Origin: Pseudomonadota bacterium
GTDB taxonomy: Bacteria > Pseudomonadota > Alphaproteobacteria > Micavibrionales > CSBR16-224
Length of the DNA stretch: 64,000 nucleotides
Assembly (NCBI GenBank): GCA_013285465.1
Contig: CP053449.1
Span: 1,884,735-1,948,734, forward strand
Reading direction: 5' to 3'
This document shows, one piece after another, positions 17,840-25,647 of the stretch. The position numbers were made by a program, and so were the translations under genes. The notes under the pieces are model-generated. The model had not been told where the DNA came from. It made no database searches and saw only the letters and a list, made by a program, of their open reading frames with translations. Numbering within the stretch: the stretch's first letter is position 1; every line of letters starts with the position of its first letter.

Positions 17840-18332
17840 GCCGGACCTCCCGGATGTTTTGCAACAGCAGCGCCAGCGCCTGCAGGCCCAGAAACAGGCA
17901 AAACAGCAGTAACGCCGTTTTCAAAAGGAACAGCCCCTTCATCCCGCCGGCCTGATAGGAGGTTTCAAAACGCTGCCAGCTATCGAGAACATAGGGAAAA
18001 CTTGTCCGGATAATCACCGCAATCATCGGAAACAGCAGGAATAACGTGCCGCATAGATTAACCCATGCCTTGCGGCGCGGCGACATATCCGCATAGAAAA
18101 TATCGACGCGGACATGACGGTCATGCCGCAGCGCATAGCCTGCCCCCAGCGTAAATAACAGCCCGTGCATCCAGACATAAAGCTCCTGCATCCAGACAAA
18201 GCCCGTATCAAAGCCGTAACGCAGCACAACCACCCCGACGGCGGTCAGCGTCATCAACAGCACCAATATGGCCGTACAGCGTCCGATCTGCTCGTTCACG
18301 GCATCAATGGCTTTTATGATTTTATCCATCAA
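17829..18332 (-). CDS. TRAP transporter small permease subunit (DctQ family)
   Basis: The 167-residue protein has four membrane segments, as usual for DctQ (for example TAILVLLMTLTAVGVVVLRY near the start). The conserved middle part reads WMQELYVWMHGLLFTLGAGY, then DRHVRVDIFY. It is the first gene of a two-gene unit with dctM. DctQ supports DctM and the capture of the binding protein. A promoter should lie in the 18333-18458 region, shared divergently with the ankyrin gene, but I see no clear consensus there. Confidence 0.9.
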   Translation of the reverse strand: MMDKIIKAIDAVNEQIGRCTAILVLLMTLTAVGVVVLRYGFDTGFVWMQELYVWMHGLLFTLGAGYALRHDRHVRVDIFYADMSPRRKAWVNLCGTLFLLFPMIAVIIRTSFPYVLDSWQRFETSYQAGGMKGLFLLKTALLLFCLFLGLQALALLLQNIREVRRGS

Positions 18333-18494
18333 GGGCGGTCCGTAATGTCTTTAAGGTTGGAATAGGACTTTTTTATCTATCATATTTTCAAGGCAATATC
18401 CATCCGCACCGCGGCATTCCCCCGTTTACGCTTTATTTACACTTTTGCTTTACAAATAATGTGGAGACAAGAACCAACGGAGGCATTTCGCATC

Positions 18495-19001
18495 ATGAAA
18501 ACGGCAGATGACAAATTGCTCGAAGCCATTGCTGATAACGATCTGAACGGCGTCAAAGCCGCGATCGGTGCCGGTGCCAATGTCAATGAGATCGGTTATT
18601 TTGATGAAACGCCGCTGATTTACGCCGCCCGTTGTCACATTATTGACCCTGAAATTATTTCGCTGCTGCTTGATTGCGGCGCTTTCCCGAACCATCGCGA
18701 ATATTGCGGCTTTACAGCACTGATGCTGGCCGTCACACGCCGTTCGACGGAGGTCGTCGGCATGCTGCTGAAAGCCGGCGCAGACCCTTATATGACACTG
18801 CAAGGCAAGAATATCATCTGGTATGCCCTGCAATCGCCCAATGAAGATATGGTTGATTTTCTGGTATCCTGCGGATTTGATCCCGATATGGTTGATCCCG
18901 AAAGCGGATACAGCGCATTGGATTGGGCGCATTACCACAAAATTCCGGGCTATGTCAGCAAGCTGACAGCTGTCCAGCATACGGCTTGCCGTACGCATTA
19001 A
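18495..19001 (+). CDS. Ankyrin-repeat protein
   Basis: The 168-residue soluble protein has about four ankyrin repeats. Examples are DLNGVKAAIGAGANVNEIGY, ETPLIYAARC, FTALMLAVTRRSTEVVGMLL, and a last unit YSALDWAHYH. No signal peptide or membrane segment is seen, so it probably acts in the cytoplasm by binding a protein partner. ATG 18495 is chosen because GGAGG lies 11 bases upstream; an ATG at 18459 lacks a ribosome site. The gene stands alone, between the divergent TRAP genes and a terminator. The partner is unknown. Confidence 0.85.
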   Translation: MKTADDKLLEAIADNDLNGVKAAIGAGANVNEIGYFDETPLIYAARCHIIDPEIISLLLDCGAFPNHREYCGFTALMLAVTRRSTEVVGMLLKAGADPYMTLQGKNIIWYALQSPNEDMVDFLVSCGFDPDMVDPESGYSALDWAHYHKIPGYVSKLTAVQHTACRTH

Positions 19002-19029
19002 ACGTGCCTCCCTCTTCTGAAATTCTTAA

Positions 19030-19061
19030 CCCGTAACCGCTTGCGTTGCGGGCTTTTTTTT
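19030..19061 (+). terminator. Terminator after the ankyrin gene
   Basis: CCCGTAACCGC (19030-19040) pairs with GCGTTGCGGG (19043-19052) with one bulge, and is followed by an eight-T tract. Confidence 0.8.
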
Positions 19062-19070
19062 GCTTTTTTC

Positions 19071-19099
19071 TTGTATTATACATAAAAATTTGCTATAAG
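19071..19099 (+). promoter_or_regulatory. Sigma70-type promoter
   Basis: TTGTAT (19071-19076), a 17-base spacer and TATAAG (19094-19099) lie between the preceding terminator and the gene at 19142. Predicted transcription start is near 19106. Confidence 0.6.
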
Positions 19100-19141
19100 A
19101 ATGAATCGCACACAAGATTTTGAAACAGGCATAAAATTGTC

Positions 19142-19492
19142 ATGGTTTGGCTAACACTCAGAAATTCAGAGAAAAAAGATTGTCTGATACAAACAGACAA
19201 TATTACCAAAATCGTCCCCTTTGGCGGCGGGAAAAGCGGCAGCACGCCGGGTGTCACGATTTATTTCGGAACCGAGCGCTCGCTAACGACTTATACAAAA
19301 CGGGAAGATCTTCTGGTGCAGATCAAGGCTGCGGAAAAAGAGGAACGGCTTGAAAAACTCGCCGAACAACAAGTGCTGGTCACGGCTTTTGCCGAGGCAC
19401 TGGCCGAAAAGCTGAAAGAACCGCGCCGCTATACGGCGCATGACAAAAAAACACCCCCTAACAACCGGACAAATGCAGGGAAACGTCAATGA
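19142..19492 (+). CDS. Hypothetical protein, first of a coupled pair
   Basis: I do not recognise a family for this 116-residue protein. The N-terminal 60 residues look like a small beta-rich domain (MVWLTLRNSEKKDCLIQTDN, then GVTIYFGTERS). A charged helix follows at about 62-92 (many Glu/Lys/Leu, coiled-coil-like) with a basic polar tail. No signal peptide is present. The last four bases overlap the start of the next gene (ATGA), so the two products are probably made together and may interact. A promoter lies about 40 bases upstream. No clear ribosome site is visible before the ATG. Confidence 0.65.
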   Translation: MVWLTLRNSEKKDCLIQTDNITKIVPFGGGKSGSTPGVTIYFGTERSLTTYTKREDLLVQIKAAEKEERLEKLAEQQVLVTAFAEALAEKLKEPRRYTAHDKKTPPNNRTNAGKRQ

Positions 19493-20304
19493 ATGAAAAA
19501 CTGATACAACTGGCGCATAAAGCCGCGCTGTTATCCACGCAAATTCAGGTCGCAGGGCTTGTCGAGGAAGGATTCGTTCCGCCGGAATATGCGGCGGAGG
19601 AATGCCTGCATATTATGGAGACCGGGCCGCTGGCCAAAGTTGAAACAGCGCATAATCTTCTCGGTAACCGGCTGACGGACACGCTGATGACGGGGTTGCT
19701 GCTGCAGGATGCCCTGCACGCCATTGTCGAGGAAGAGATTGCCGCCGAAAGTGATGATGACGAGGCCGAACCGCTACCCGACCATATGGAAGAAATGCTG
19801 GATGGTTTAAAACAAATGATTGAAGGTGTGAAATCCCTGTCTTCCGATGTGGCTGACCTGTTTGAGGAAATTGAAGAAACCCACCGCCGCGATGAGAATT
19901 ACAGCGATCCCGCCTATGATGATTTCGATTTTGAGGATGCTCTTTCCAAATGCTCGGAAACCTACCGGCAGATGCATATCCTCGGCTATATTGATGATCT
20001 GACCAAGGCGCAGAATGCCGCGACCGGTATTGACATCAACGAATACAGCAATATCCCGATGGATGATATGAGCCTTGAGCTTTATTTCGAGGAGTTTGAA
20101 GCCGCACAGCCGCTGCCTGCGGAAATGAATAGCAGTTTTGCCCGCGCCTTCAATGCCGTGGCGCAAAGCCATGATTTCGGACGCTGCATTATGCCGACAG
20201 CGGATGGCAAACACACGCTGGGGCTGATTGCGGCCACAGGAGGCAGCGAGAAATATAACTGGACGCGCCGTCCTTCGCGCGGCGGCGGCGGATTCGGGAT
20301 GTAA
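19489..20304 (+). CDS. Hypothetical acidic protein, second of a coupled pair
   Basis: The 271-residue soluble protein is strongly acidic and mostly helical. An Asp/Glu run lies near residue 85-95 (AAESDDDEAEPLPDHMEEML), and a heptad-like segment follows (DGLKQMIEGVKSLSSDVADL). The end is basic and Gly-rich (RRPSRGGGGFGM). I know no family for it. It is translationally coupled to the 116-residue gene upstream and closed by a strong terminator, so the pair is a self-contained operon. The Gly/Phe tail resembles the ends of two other charged proteins in this window (25648-26484 and 54622-56076). Confidence 0.72.
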   Translation: MNEKLIQLAHKAALLSTQIQVAGLVEEGFVPPEYAAEECLHIMETGPLAKVETAHNLLGNRLTDTLMTGLLLQDALHAIVEEEIAAESDDDEAEPLPDHMEEMLDGLKQMIEGVKSLSSDVADLFEEIEETHRRDENYSDPAYDDFDFEDALSKCSETYRQMHILGYIDDLTKAQNAATGIDINEYSNIPMDDMSLELYFEEFEAAQPLPAEMNSSFARAFNAVAQSHDFGRCIMPTADGKHTLGLIAATGGSEKYNWTRRPSRGGGGFGM

Positions 20305-20321
20305 CAACCCGCCATAAAACA

Positions 20322-20350
20322 AAACCCTGCAGAAAAATCTGCAGGGTTTA
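20322..20350. terminator. Bidirectional terminator between convergent genes
   Basis: A perfect 12-base stem, AAACCCTGCAGA (20322-20333) with TCTGCAGGGTTT (20338-20349), surrounds a four-A loop. A-rich and T-rich flanks on both sides suit both the plus-strand gene before it and the minus-strand gene after it. Confidence 0.85.
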
Positions 20351-20380
20351 TGTGGTTTCTTCATAACGGAAACCGGAAAC

Positions 20381-20557
20381 TTATTTACCGGTGCCTTTTT
20401 TCAAAACGACATCGTTAAAGCAAGCCGCTTGCGTGCTTTGCTCATCATCAAACCAGACGCACCAAAAGCTGCGTGGGTTGTTCTCATCCGGACGGCTGAC
20501 CGTCATTTTCGGGCCACCGCTTTTCAATTGCACAACATCTCCTACATTAAAAGCCAT
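20381..20557 (-). CDS. DUF2158 (YodC-like) small protein
   Basis: The 58-residue protein starts MAFNVGDVVQLKSGGPKMTV and ends in CVWFDDEQSTQAACFNDVVL, the pattern of the DUF2158/YodC family: a small beta-barrel with a GDVV-LKSGGP-MTV signature and a Cys-x-Trp-Phe motif. The biological role of the family is not established. AGGAG lies 9 bases before ATG 20557, so the longer frame beginning at 20617 is rejected. It is a single gene facing the bidirectional terminator. Confidence 0.88.
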   Translation of the reverse strand: MAFNVGDVVQLKSGGPKMTVSRPDENNPRSFWCVWFDDEQSTQAACFNDVVLKKGTGK

Positions 20558-20682
20558 TCGTCTACACTCCTGATCAAAATTATAAAAAAGGCGTCCCACA
20601 ATATAAGTGTGACACACGTTTATAAGATTAGCCTTATAAAGGTTAACAAAAAGTTACCACGAAAAGATTAAAGATGGAGCGG

Positions 20683-21504
20683 TCAGGACCGGAAGCGCTT
20701 ATTCCGGTTTTGCGGCTTGCGCGCTTTGTCCTTGTTATCCTGTTCAGGCGTTATTTTCCAGACAAATTCCGGCACATGTTTTTCATTGCAGAATTCCTCT
20801 GCCTGCGCGATCTTGCGCGTTTGCCCCTGCTTATCCGCCTGATAATAAACGCTGTTTGTAATATCATAAGCCGTCAGCCAGCCGCCTTCGATCGTATCGA
20901 CACAGGTAATATTGCCTTTCGCGGCAGGATGGCCGTTTTGCATGGCGGAATGGCCGCAGATAATCTCTTTGCCGAATGCCGGATCGGGGGTAGCCTCGGA
21001 CAGGAAGCGGTAACGCAGGGTACGCCGCTCTTGTTCGTCCATGGTCTTATCGCTGTCCCAGCCGGCATGTACGAAAACATGGCTCTCGGTTTCATAGGCC
21101 GTGACCGTGTTCTCCAAAAATTGGCGATGGCTGTCGGGAATGTTTTCGCGGAATGTCGCGCAATCCTCGGCGCCATAGGATGACAGCGTTTTTCCGCCGC
21201 CATGTTTCACCCAGAAATATTCCAGCTTTTCACTTTCGGCCTGGTCTTTCGGCGTATCCAGCCCGTAAAGCATCCATTCTTCATGATTGCCGCGGATAAA
21301 AACGCAGTCATGTTTCTTTTCAAGATCGATCAGATAATCCAGTACGCCTTTTGAATCCGGGCCTTTATCAACAAAATCGCCCAGAAATACCAGACGGTCA
21401 TCCTCTTGCAAATCAAGGGAGTCGATTAATGCGGTCAGGGCGTCAAGATGCCCGTGAATATCGCCGATGGCAAAAGTTCTCGCTGTCATGATAGAGGAAA
21501 CCAT
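20683..21504 (-). CDS. Metallophosphoesterase (PPP-type serine/threonine phosphatase-like)
   Basis: The calcineurin-like fold is clear from the ordered metal-binding motifs GDIHG, GDFVDKGPDS, GNHE, HAGWD and GHSAMQNG. These bind a two-metal centre that hydrolyses phosphoesters. The order and spacing resemble bacterial PrpA/PrpE-type phosphatases and diadenosine tetraphosphatase relatives, so the substrate may be phosphoprotein or a nucleotide. The C-terminal 30 residues are basic (DKARKPQNRNKRFRS) and could bind nucleic acid or membrane. Start choice is uncertain among 21528, 21504 and 21489; 21504 has the best purine-rich upstream sequence. Confidence 0.88.
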   Translation of the reverse strand: MVSSIMTARTFAIGDIHGHLDALTALIDSLDLQEDDRLVFLGDFVDKGPDSKGVLDYLIDLEKKHDCVFIRGNHEEWMLYGLDTPKDQAESEKLEYFWVKHGGGKTLSSYGAEDCATFRENIPDSHRQFLENTVTAYETESHVFVHAGWDSDKTMDEQERRTLRYRFLSEATPDPAFGKEIICGHSAMQNGHPAAKGNITCVDTIEGGWLTAYDITNSVYYQADKQGQTRKIAQAEEFCNEKHVPEFVWKITPEQDNKDKARKPQNRNKRFRS

Positions 21505-21633
21505 AAACTCTTTTCCCTGTACTGGCAAGATATCAGGCCGTCTTTTGCCAAGAAACGGCGATAAAAATAATCTGAAAGGGTAAAAATGAAATATACTAAA
21601 TCATTGAAATAATAGCAATTTACACGCCATATA

Positions 21634-21662
21634 TTGACATAATACTACTTTACCCTTATAGT
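21634..21662 (+). promoter_or_regulatory. Strong sigma70-type promoter of the outer-membrane protein gene
   Basis: TTGACA (21634-21639), a 17-base spacer and TATAGT (21657-21662) give a predicted start near 21669. The spacer carries TTTACCCTT (21649-21657), whose exact inverted copy AAGGGTAAA lies at 21576-21584, suggesting a looping operator. Confidence 0.75.
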
Positions 21663-21706
21663 GTCTGATACTTTATTTTCTAAATAGACAGATTTATGAG
21701 GCGCAT

Positions 21707-22675
21707 ATGACGGCATCACATGCTGTAAACCCGTTAAAAGCCAGTTTTACCTCTCTCCTGCTTGGCGGCTGCGCCCTTGTTTCCAATACGGCTTTTGCGG
21801 AGGATAATCCGCAAGAAAGCGGCACATTGCCCGATACGGTTCCGTCGCTACAAGGCGGGTATGAGGATGAGACATCCCCTTATAACAATATTCTGCGCGA
21901 CCATCGTAGCCGTACGCATAATATGGAAGATAACGTCAATGACTTTTTCCAGCGCAAGCCGAAAGTGCGCGTCACCCGCGAAAGCCTGTTTATCGGCCCC
22001 GCGACACGTTACGATATCCCGCTTCTGCCGGTTGATTCCGGCTTTATGACCGTCACCCGCCAATATATCGAGCTGAAACCGCTGCGCAAAGAATGGTACG
22101 GACATGTCAGCGGCATTGAATACGGTTTCCGCGCAGATCTTGGCAAAAGCAGTTACAGCCTTGGCGGCGCGGATTGGAATTTCAGCACCGGCGCAACAAT
22201 CGGTTATTACGACAGCATCCGCCATGATTATCAGGGCGAAGAAGAGGATGCCCCCGGCAGCTATACCCGCGACAATAACCAGGGCAATAACCGCGCCTTT
22301 GCCTTTATTGAAGGGCAAAGCGATTTATATATCGGTAACCTTGCCGCAAATGTGATCGTCGGAACCAGTTTTAACCGTGTTTCCGGCCCCGATATCGGGC
22401 ATGCCAATGATGCGCGTCTTTATACGCGGATTGAATTTCCGTCATTGTTCGGCGGTGAAAACCAAGGCCATAGCGGTCTGCCCGGCAAGTTCTCCGGCAT
22501 GGTTTCGGCTTATGGCGGAACGGAAAGTTACGGTGCTCGTCTGGGCATCTATTTCAATGACCTGAAAGCTGAAGGTAAAGGCATCAATTACAGTTTCGGG
22601 CCGGAGGTTCGTTATGATAATGAAAACGGCGCGTCCGTAAGGTTGCGCGTCCGCATCGCGCCGAAATTCTGGTAA
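21707..22675 (+). CDS. Outer-membrane beta-barrel protein
   Basis: The 322-residue protein starts with a signal peptide (hydrophobic SLLLGGCALV, then NTAFA-ED as likely cleavage site). The GGC could also be read as a lipobox, so a lipoprotein is possible. After a polar region of about 70 residues, the rest alternates polar and aromatic residues as in transmembrane strands (for example SLGGADWNFSTGATIGYYDS). It ends in a terminal Trp after APKFW, the aromatic end recognised by the BAM machinery. Most strands fall at about 100-322, which fits 8-12 strands. No ligand can be inferred. A strong promoter lies upstream. Confidence 0.72.
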   Translation: MTASHAVNPLKASFTSLLLGGCALVSNTAFAEDNPQESGTLPDTVPSLQGGYEDETSPYNNILRDHRSRTHNMEDNVNDFFQRKPKVRVTRESLFIGPATRYDIPLLPVDSGFMTVTRQYIELKPLRKEWYGHVSGIEYGFRADLGKSSYSLGGADWNFSTGATIGYYDSIRHDYQGEEEDAPGSYTRDNNQGNNRAFAFIEGQSDLYIGNLAANVIVGTSFNRVSGPDIGHANDARLYTRIEFPSLFGGENQGHSGLPGKFSGMVSAYGGTESYGARLGIYFNDLKAEGKGINYSFGPEVRYDNENGASVRLRVRIAPKFW

Positions 22676-22714
22676 GAAAAATCGCTACATTTCCAATAAT
22701 ATATAAAAATAAAA

Positions 22715-22743
22715 TTGACAAGTGCCGCAAAACTGGTGATTAT
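22715..22743 (+). promoter_or_regulatory. Sigma70-type promoter of the SDF-like gene
   Basis: TTGACA (22715-22720), a 17-base spacer and GATTAT (22738-22743) give a predicted start near 22750, about 53 bases before the ATG. Confidence 0.55.
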
Positions 22744-22802
22744 ACGGAAAGTATTTTTTCCGGGTGCGGCAACGCGTAAGATAAGATACCAAAGAGTTAC
22801 GA

Positions 22803-24722
22803 ATGAGCGTGTGTTCACTATTATCCAGTACCGTCTTCAAACCCGCCGCTTTTAACGGCGAGGTTCTTGATGCGCTGTCCGGGCAAAAACGTGCCCAGCG
22901 CGCCACGGTTCTGGAAGCGCTGGATGCCGCAGAAGGCCCCGTTCCCCTTAATTACACCGAAATGAAAAACCGCTGGGCGGATTTTCGTGAACGTCAAAAA
23001 ACCGCATTATCTTTGGATGATGTGCAAACAACCATGTGGGCACTGGATAAGGCGGGACAAACACCGCATTTACAGACGATCAGCAGCAAGAAATACGAAA
23101 GCCCGCTGTCACAGCTGGAATTTTACGAAGCCGTGCAAAAAGGCGTCACCGATGCCGAGAAACTGAAACAGCAATTGCAGAAACTGCGTGACGAAGCAAA
23201 GCAGGAGCGCGGCTATCTGCAAAAAGCTTTCAGCATTTTCTCGAAAGAAAAGCCGCTGGACGAGGTTCTGGGCGATGTTGCCGATTTCGAGATGTATTGC
23301 CGCCGCAACCATATTAAATTCGACACCGTCGATAAACAGCTGAAAAAAGGTGCGCGCCATAATACGGCTTGCGAAAAAATCAAGGAATTCCGCTTTTTGG
23401 CCGCCGCGACAGGCGGTCTGGCGCTTGGCGCTGCCGGCGTAAATGCCGCAACTGCTTTGCCGTTTCTGGCAGCCGTTCCCGGATTGTTCTTCGGTGCCCT
23501 GCCCTATGTCGCCGTCCCGTTCATCTGCCTGAATATCTATAAAGCCTTTTCGCAGAAAAGCATCATCGAAGAAGCCGGAACTTTCGGGCGTTTTGCCGGA
23601 ACCATGACAGCGGGATTTCTGATCAGTCTGGGCGTCACGACCATGATGTCAGGCATGCTGAATCCTGTCGATATTGCAGGTGTTGACGCACTTGCCCCCA
23701 GCGCCAGTGAAGCCGCTGCCGCAGGCGAGAAATCATTCAGCCCCGCACAATATATTCTGCACGGCATTGTCGGCTCTGCCGCTTTTGCCTCAATCTACCG
23801 TTCCGCCAAAAGCGGCAAGGACAAACTGATGAATGGCGACGGCAAATTGTCGAAACTGTTTAACGGCGCGCATGATCTGGTCATCAACCGTTACACCCGC
23901 CCCGCCATCAATGCGACCGGTAATGTCGCCAACAAGGCCGCAAACGGTATGGACAAGTTTTTTGGCCATTATATGAATTATCTCGGTATTCCCGCGATTT
24001 TTACAATGATGTCCTCCACCTTTGCCGCAGGCGGCATCGGACAGCTGGCCGGCTATGCGGGATATTACCTGACCGTCTTTACGGGTTTCGGCGCGGCGGC
24101 GGTTGCGCTGGGCGCGGCCTCCTATCTTTACGGCTGCCGCAAACAGCAGCTGAAATCCATGTTTAAAACCGTTGCCACGGCTTTCAGTATTTCCTCCAGC
24201 GCAGCGACCATGCCGGTAACCAAGGAAAGCCTAAAGGAAATCGGCGTTTCCGAAAAGACCCGCAACTCCGTCGTGCCGCTGGGAGCAAATTTCAACATGA
24301 TGGGAACGGCGCTGTATCTGGGCACAACGGCGGCCTGTGCATCCGTTATGTTCGGTATTCCGCTGGGCGTGATGGGAACAGTCGCCGTATTGGGAACGGT
24401 TCTGGCGACGGCTTTCGGTGCACCGGGCGCACCGTCTTCAAATCTGATCCTGCTGGATCCGGTGCTGAACAAACTCGGCATGATGCCTGCACAAATACAG
24501 AAAATGTATTCCATTGTTCTGCCGGTCGACCGTATTTTTGACATGTGCCAGACCTCGCTGAATGTCTGGGGCGATATGATCGTCGCCATCGGCAAAGATA
24601 AGCGCGAAAAGAAAAAGCAGGCGGCCATCGCTTCGGGAGCCACTCATCACAAAATCATTGAGAAACGCGCACAATCCATTCTGAAAACATCGTCCAAAGC
24701 ACTCAAAAGCCGCACGATCTAA
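22803..24722 (+). CDS. Divergent SDF-family (glutamate transporter fold) membrane protein with cytoplasmic N-terminal extension
   Basis: The 639-residue protein has a soluble, charged N-terminal part of about 200 residues with coiled-coil character, followed by a hydrophobic core. The C-terminal half carries the marks of the dicarboxylate/amino acid:cation symporter family. These are an HP1-like SISSSAATMPVT (about 460-472), a TM7-like PLGANFNMMGTALY (about 492-505), an HP2-like AFGAPGAPSSN, and a TM8-like DRIFDMCQTSLNVWGD (576-591). Against the family consensus, NMDGT reads NMMGT and the substrate-binding DMxRT reads DMCQT. The changes suggest altered ion coupling and ligand. It is a single gene with its own promoter. 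Function is unknown. Confidence 0.72.
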   Translation: MSVCSLLSSTVFKPAAFNGEVLDALSGQKRAQRATVLEALDAAEGPVPLNYTEMKNRWADFRERQKTALSLDDVQTTMWALDKAGQTPHLQTISSKKYESPLSQLEFYEAVQKGVTDAEKLKQQLQKLRDEAKQERGYLQKAFSIFSKEKPLDEVLGDVADFEMYCRRNHIKFDTVDKQLKKGARHNTACEKIKEFRFLAAATGGLALGAAGVNAATALPFLAAVPGLFFGALPYVAVPFICLNIYKAFSQKSIIEEAGTFGRFAGTMTAGFLISLGVTTMMSGMLNPVDIAGVDALAPSASEAAAAGEKSFSPAQYILHGIVGSAAFASIYRSAKSGKDKLMNGDGKLSKLFNGAHDLVINRYTRPAINATGNVANKAANGMDKFFGHYMNYLGIPAIFTMMSSTFAAGGIGQLAGYAGYYLTVFTGFGAAAVALGAASYLYGCRKQQLKSMFKTVATAFSISSSAATMPVTKESLKEIGVSEKTRNSVVPLGANFNMMGTALYLGTTAACASVMFGIPLGVMGTVAVLGTVLATAFGAPGAPSSNLILLDPVLNKLGMMPAQIQKMYSIVLPVDRIFDMCQTSLNVWGDMIVAIGKDKREKKKQAAIASGATHHKIIEKRAQSILKTSSKALKSRTI

Positions 24723-24759
24723 AGCGGCGGCTTGTCTGAAAATCATATAAAAGAAAGAT

Positions 24760-25131
24760 TTATTCTTCGGAAGGTTTTCCGTTTTTTACAACGCTCATTT
24801 GTCCGACTTGCGGCGCTGTCTGGCGGTATCCGCCGCCGCTATTATAGGGTGCGGCATTTCCGCCGTTCCCCATCATTCCGCCGCCACCCATACCGCCGGG
24901 GCCTTGCATACGCGGTGCCATCATCAGATTTTGCTGAAGACTGGGCTGCGGTTGTTTCGGGGCAATGCTCCAATTATGCAGAATCTGCTTGGCGACCGGA
25001 CCGACAAAGCTGATATCGCTTCCTTCCACAAGCGCCACATCCGTTACACGGAAACCGCCCGGATGCGCGTTCTTACCAGCGCCGCCGCTTTCCTCTTCGG
25101 ATTTATTTAGATCTTCTGCAAAATTTTGCAC
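24760..25131 (-). CDS. Hypothetical Gly/Met-rich protein
   Basis: The 123-residue protein has no recognised family. Residues 1-55 are polar with a possible small folded part (FRVTDVALVEGSDISFVGPV). The rest is low complexity, rich in Gly, Met, Pro, Gln and Asn (QGPGGMGGGGMMGNGG). No signal peptide is seen. GTG is the start, with AAAGGA about 9 bases upstream. It is the last gene of a four-gene minus-strand group in which two members are CxxC paralogs; the gaps of 37-130 bases allow cotranscription. The disordered tail suggests an adaptor or assembly-prone protein, but this is only inference. Confidence 0.6.
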   Translation of the reverse strand: MQNFAEDLNKSEEESGGAGKNAHPGGFRVTDVALVEGSDISFVGPVAKQILHNWSIAPKQPQPSLQQNLMMAPRMQGPGGMGGGGMMGNGGNAAPYNSGGGYRQTAPQVGQMSVVKNGKPSEE

Positions 25132-25167
25132 CGGAATAATCCTTTTATTTTAAAGTCGCTGTCGCAA

Positions 25168-25518
25168 TCAGCGTCTTTCGTCAATAAACACGACAGGAAG
25201 TTCTAGAATATTTGATACCTCGCCGTCAAGAATATAAGCGAAATAGGTCTGCCCCTGCCGTTTCCATAGTTCGACTATATCATATTGCAGTGGATATGAC
25301 AAGTCTTTTCCATAAACATTTTCCTCGTCATATATGAGGCGTACCGTCGCATCTTCGGTATAAAAGCCGATCATAATCGGCTGCACGGGAAGCTCGCGGT
25401 CACATAAAAGACAGGTTTTGCCGTCATCGGTTCTGGCCACGGCAATATTGATACCCTCATGGTGTATCTCCATCTGCTGTTCGATGGTCAATTTTTTGAA
25501 ATTAATGTCTTTCATCAT
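25168..25518 (-). CDS. Hypothetical CxxC protein, paralog A
   Basis: This protein of about 116 residues is clearly related to the one at 26531-26899. Shared landmarks are INIAVARTDDGKTCLLCD against LNIAIAETEDGRTCIYCD, then YPLQYD and YPLDYD, WKRQGQTYFA and WKREGMTYFA, and an end in VFID or VFVD. The C-x-x-C in a turn after a charged strand may bind zinc or be redox active. The fold looks all-beta and soluble. Two adjacent ATGs (25518, 25515) are the likely start; a longer frame from 25566 lacks support. I know no named family. Confidence 0.7.
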   Translation of the reverse strand: MMKDINFKKLTIEQQMEIHHEGINIAVARTDDGKTCLLCDRELPVQPIMIGFYTEDATVRLIYDEENVYGKDLSYPLQYDIVELWKRQGQTYFAYILDGEVSNILELPVVFIDERR

Positions 25519-25647
25519 TGCTTTGCGGCCTTCTGTTTCCGGGGCATGATGCCATGCCCAAGGCAAGAACTCAAGAAAACAGACTGAAAAATAAACGGAA
25601 TCTGTGCATTCCGCACAGATTCCGCAAAACTGTTATCGTCGGTTTAA

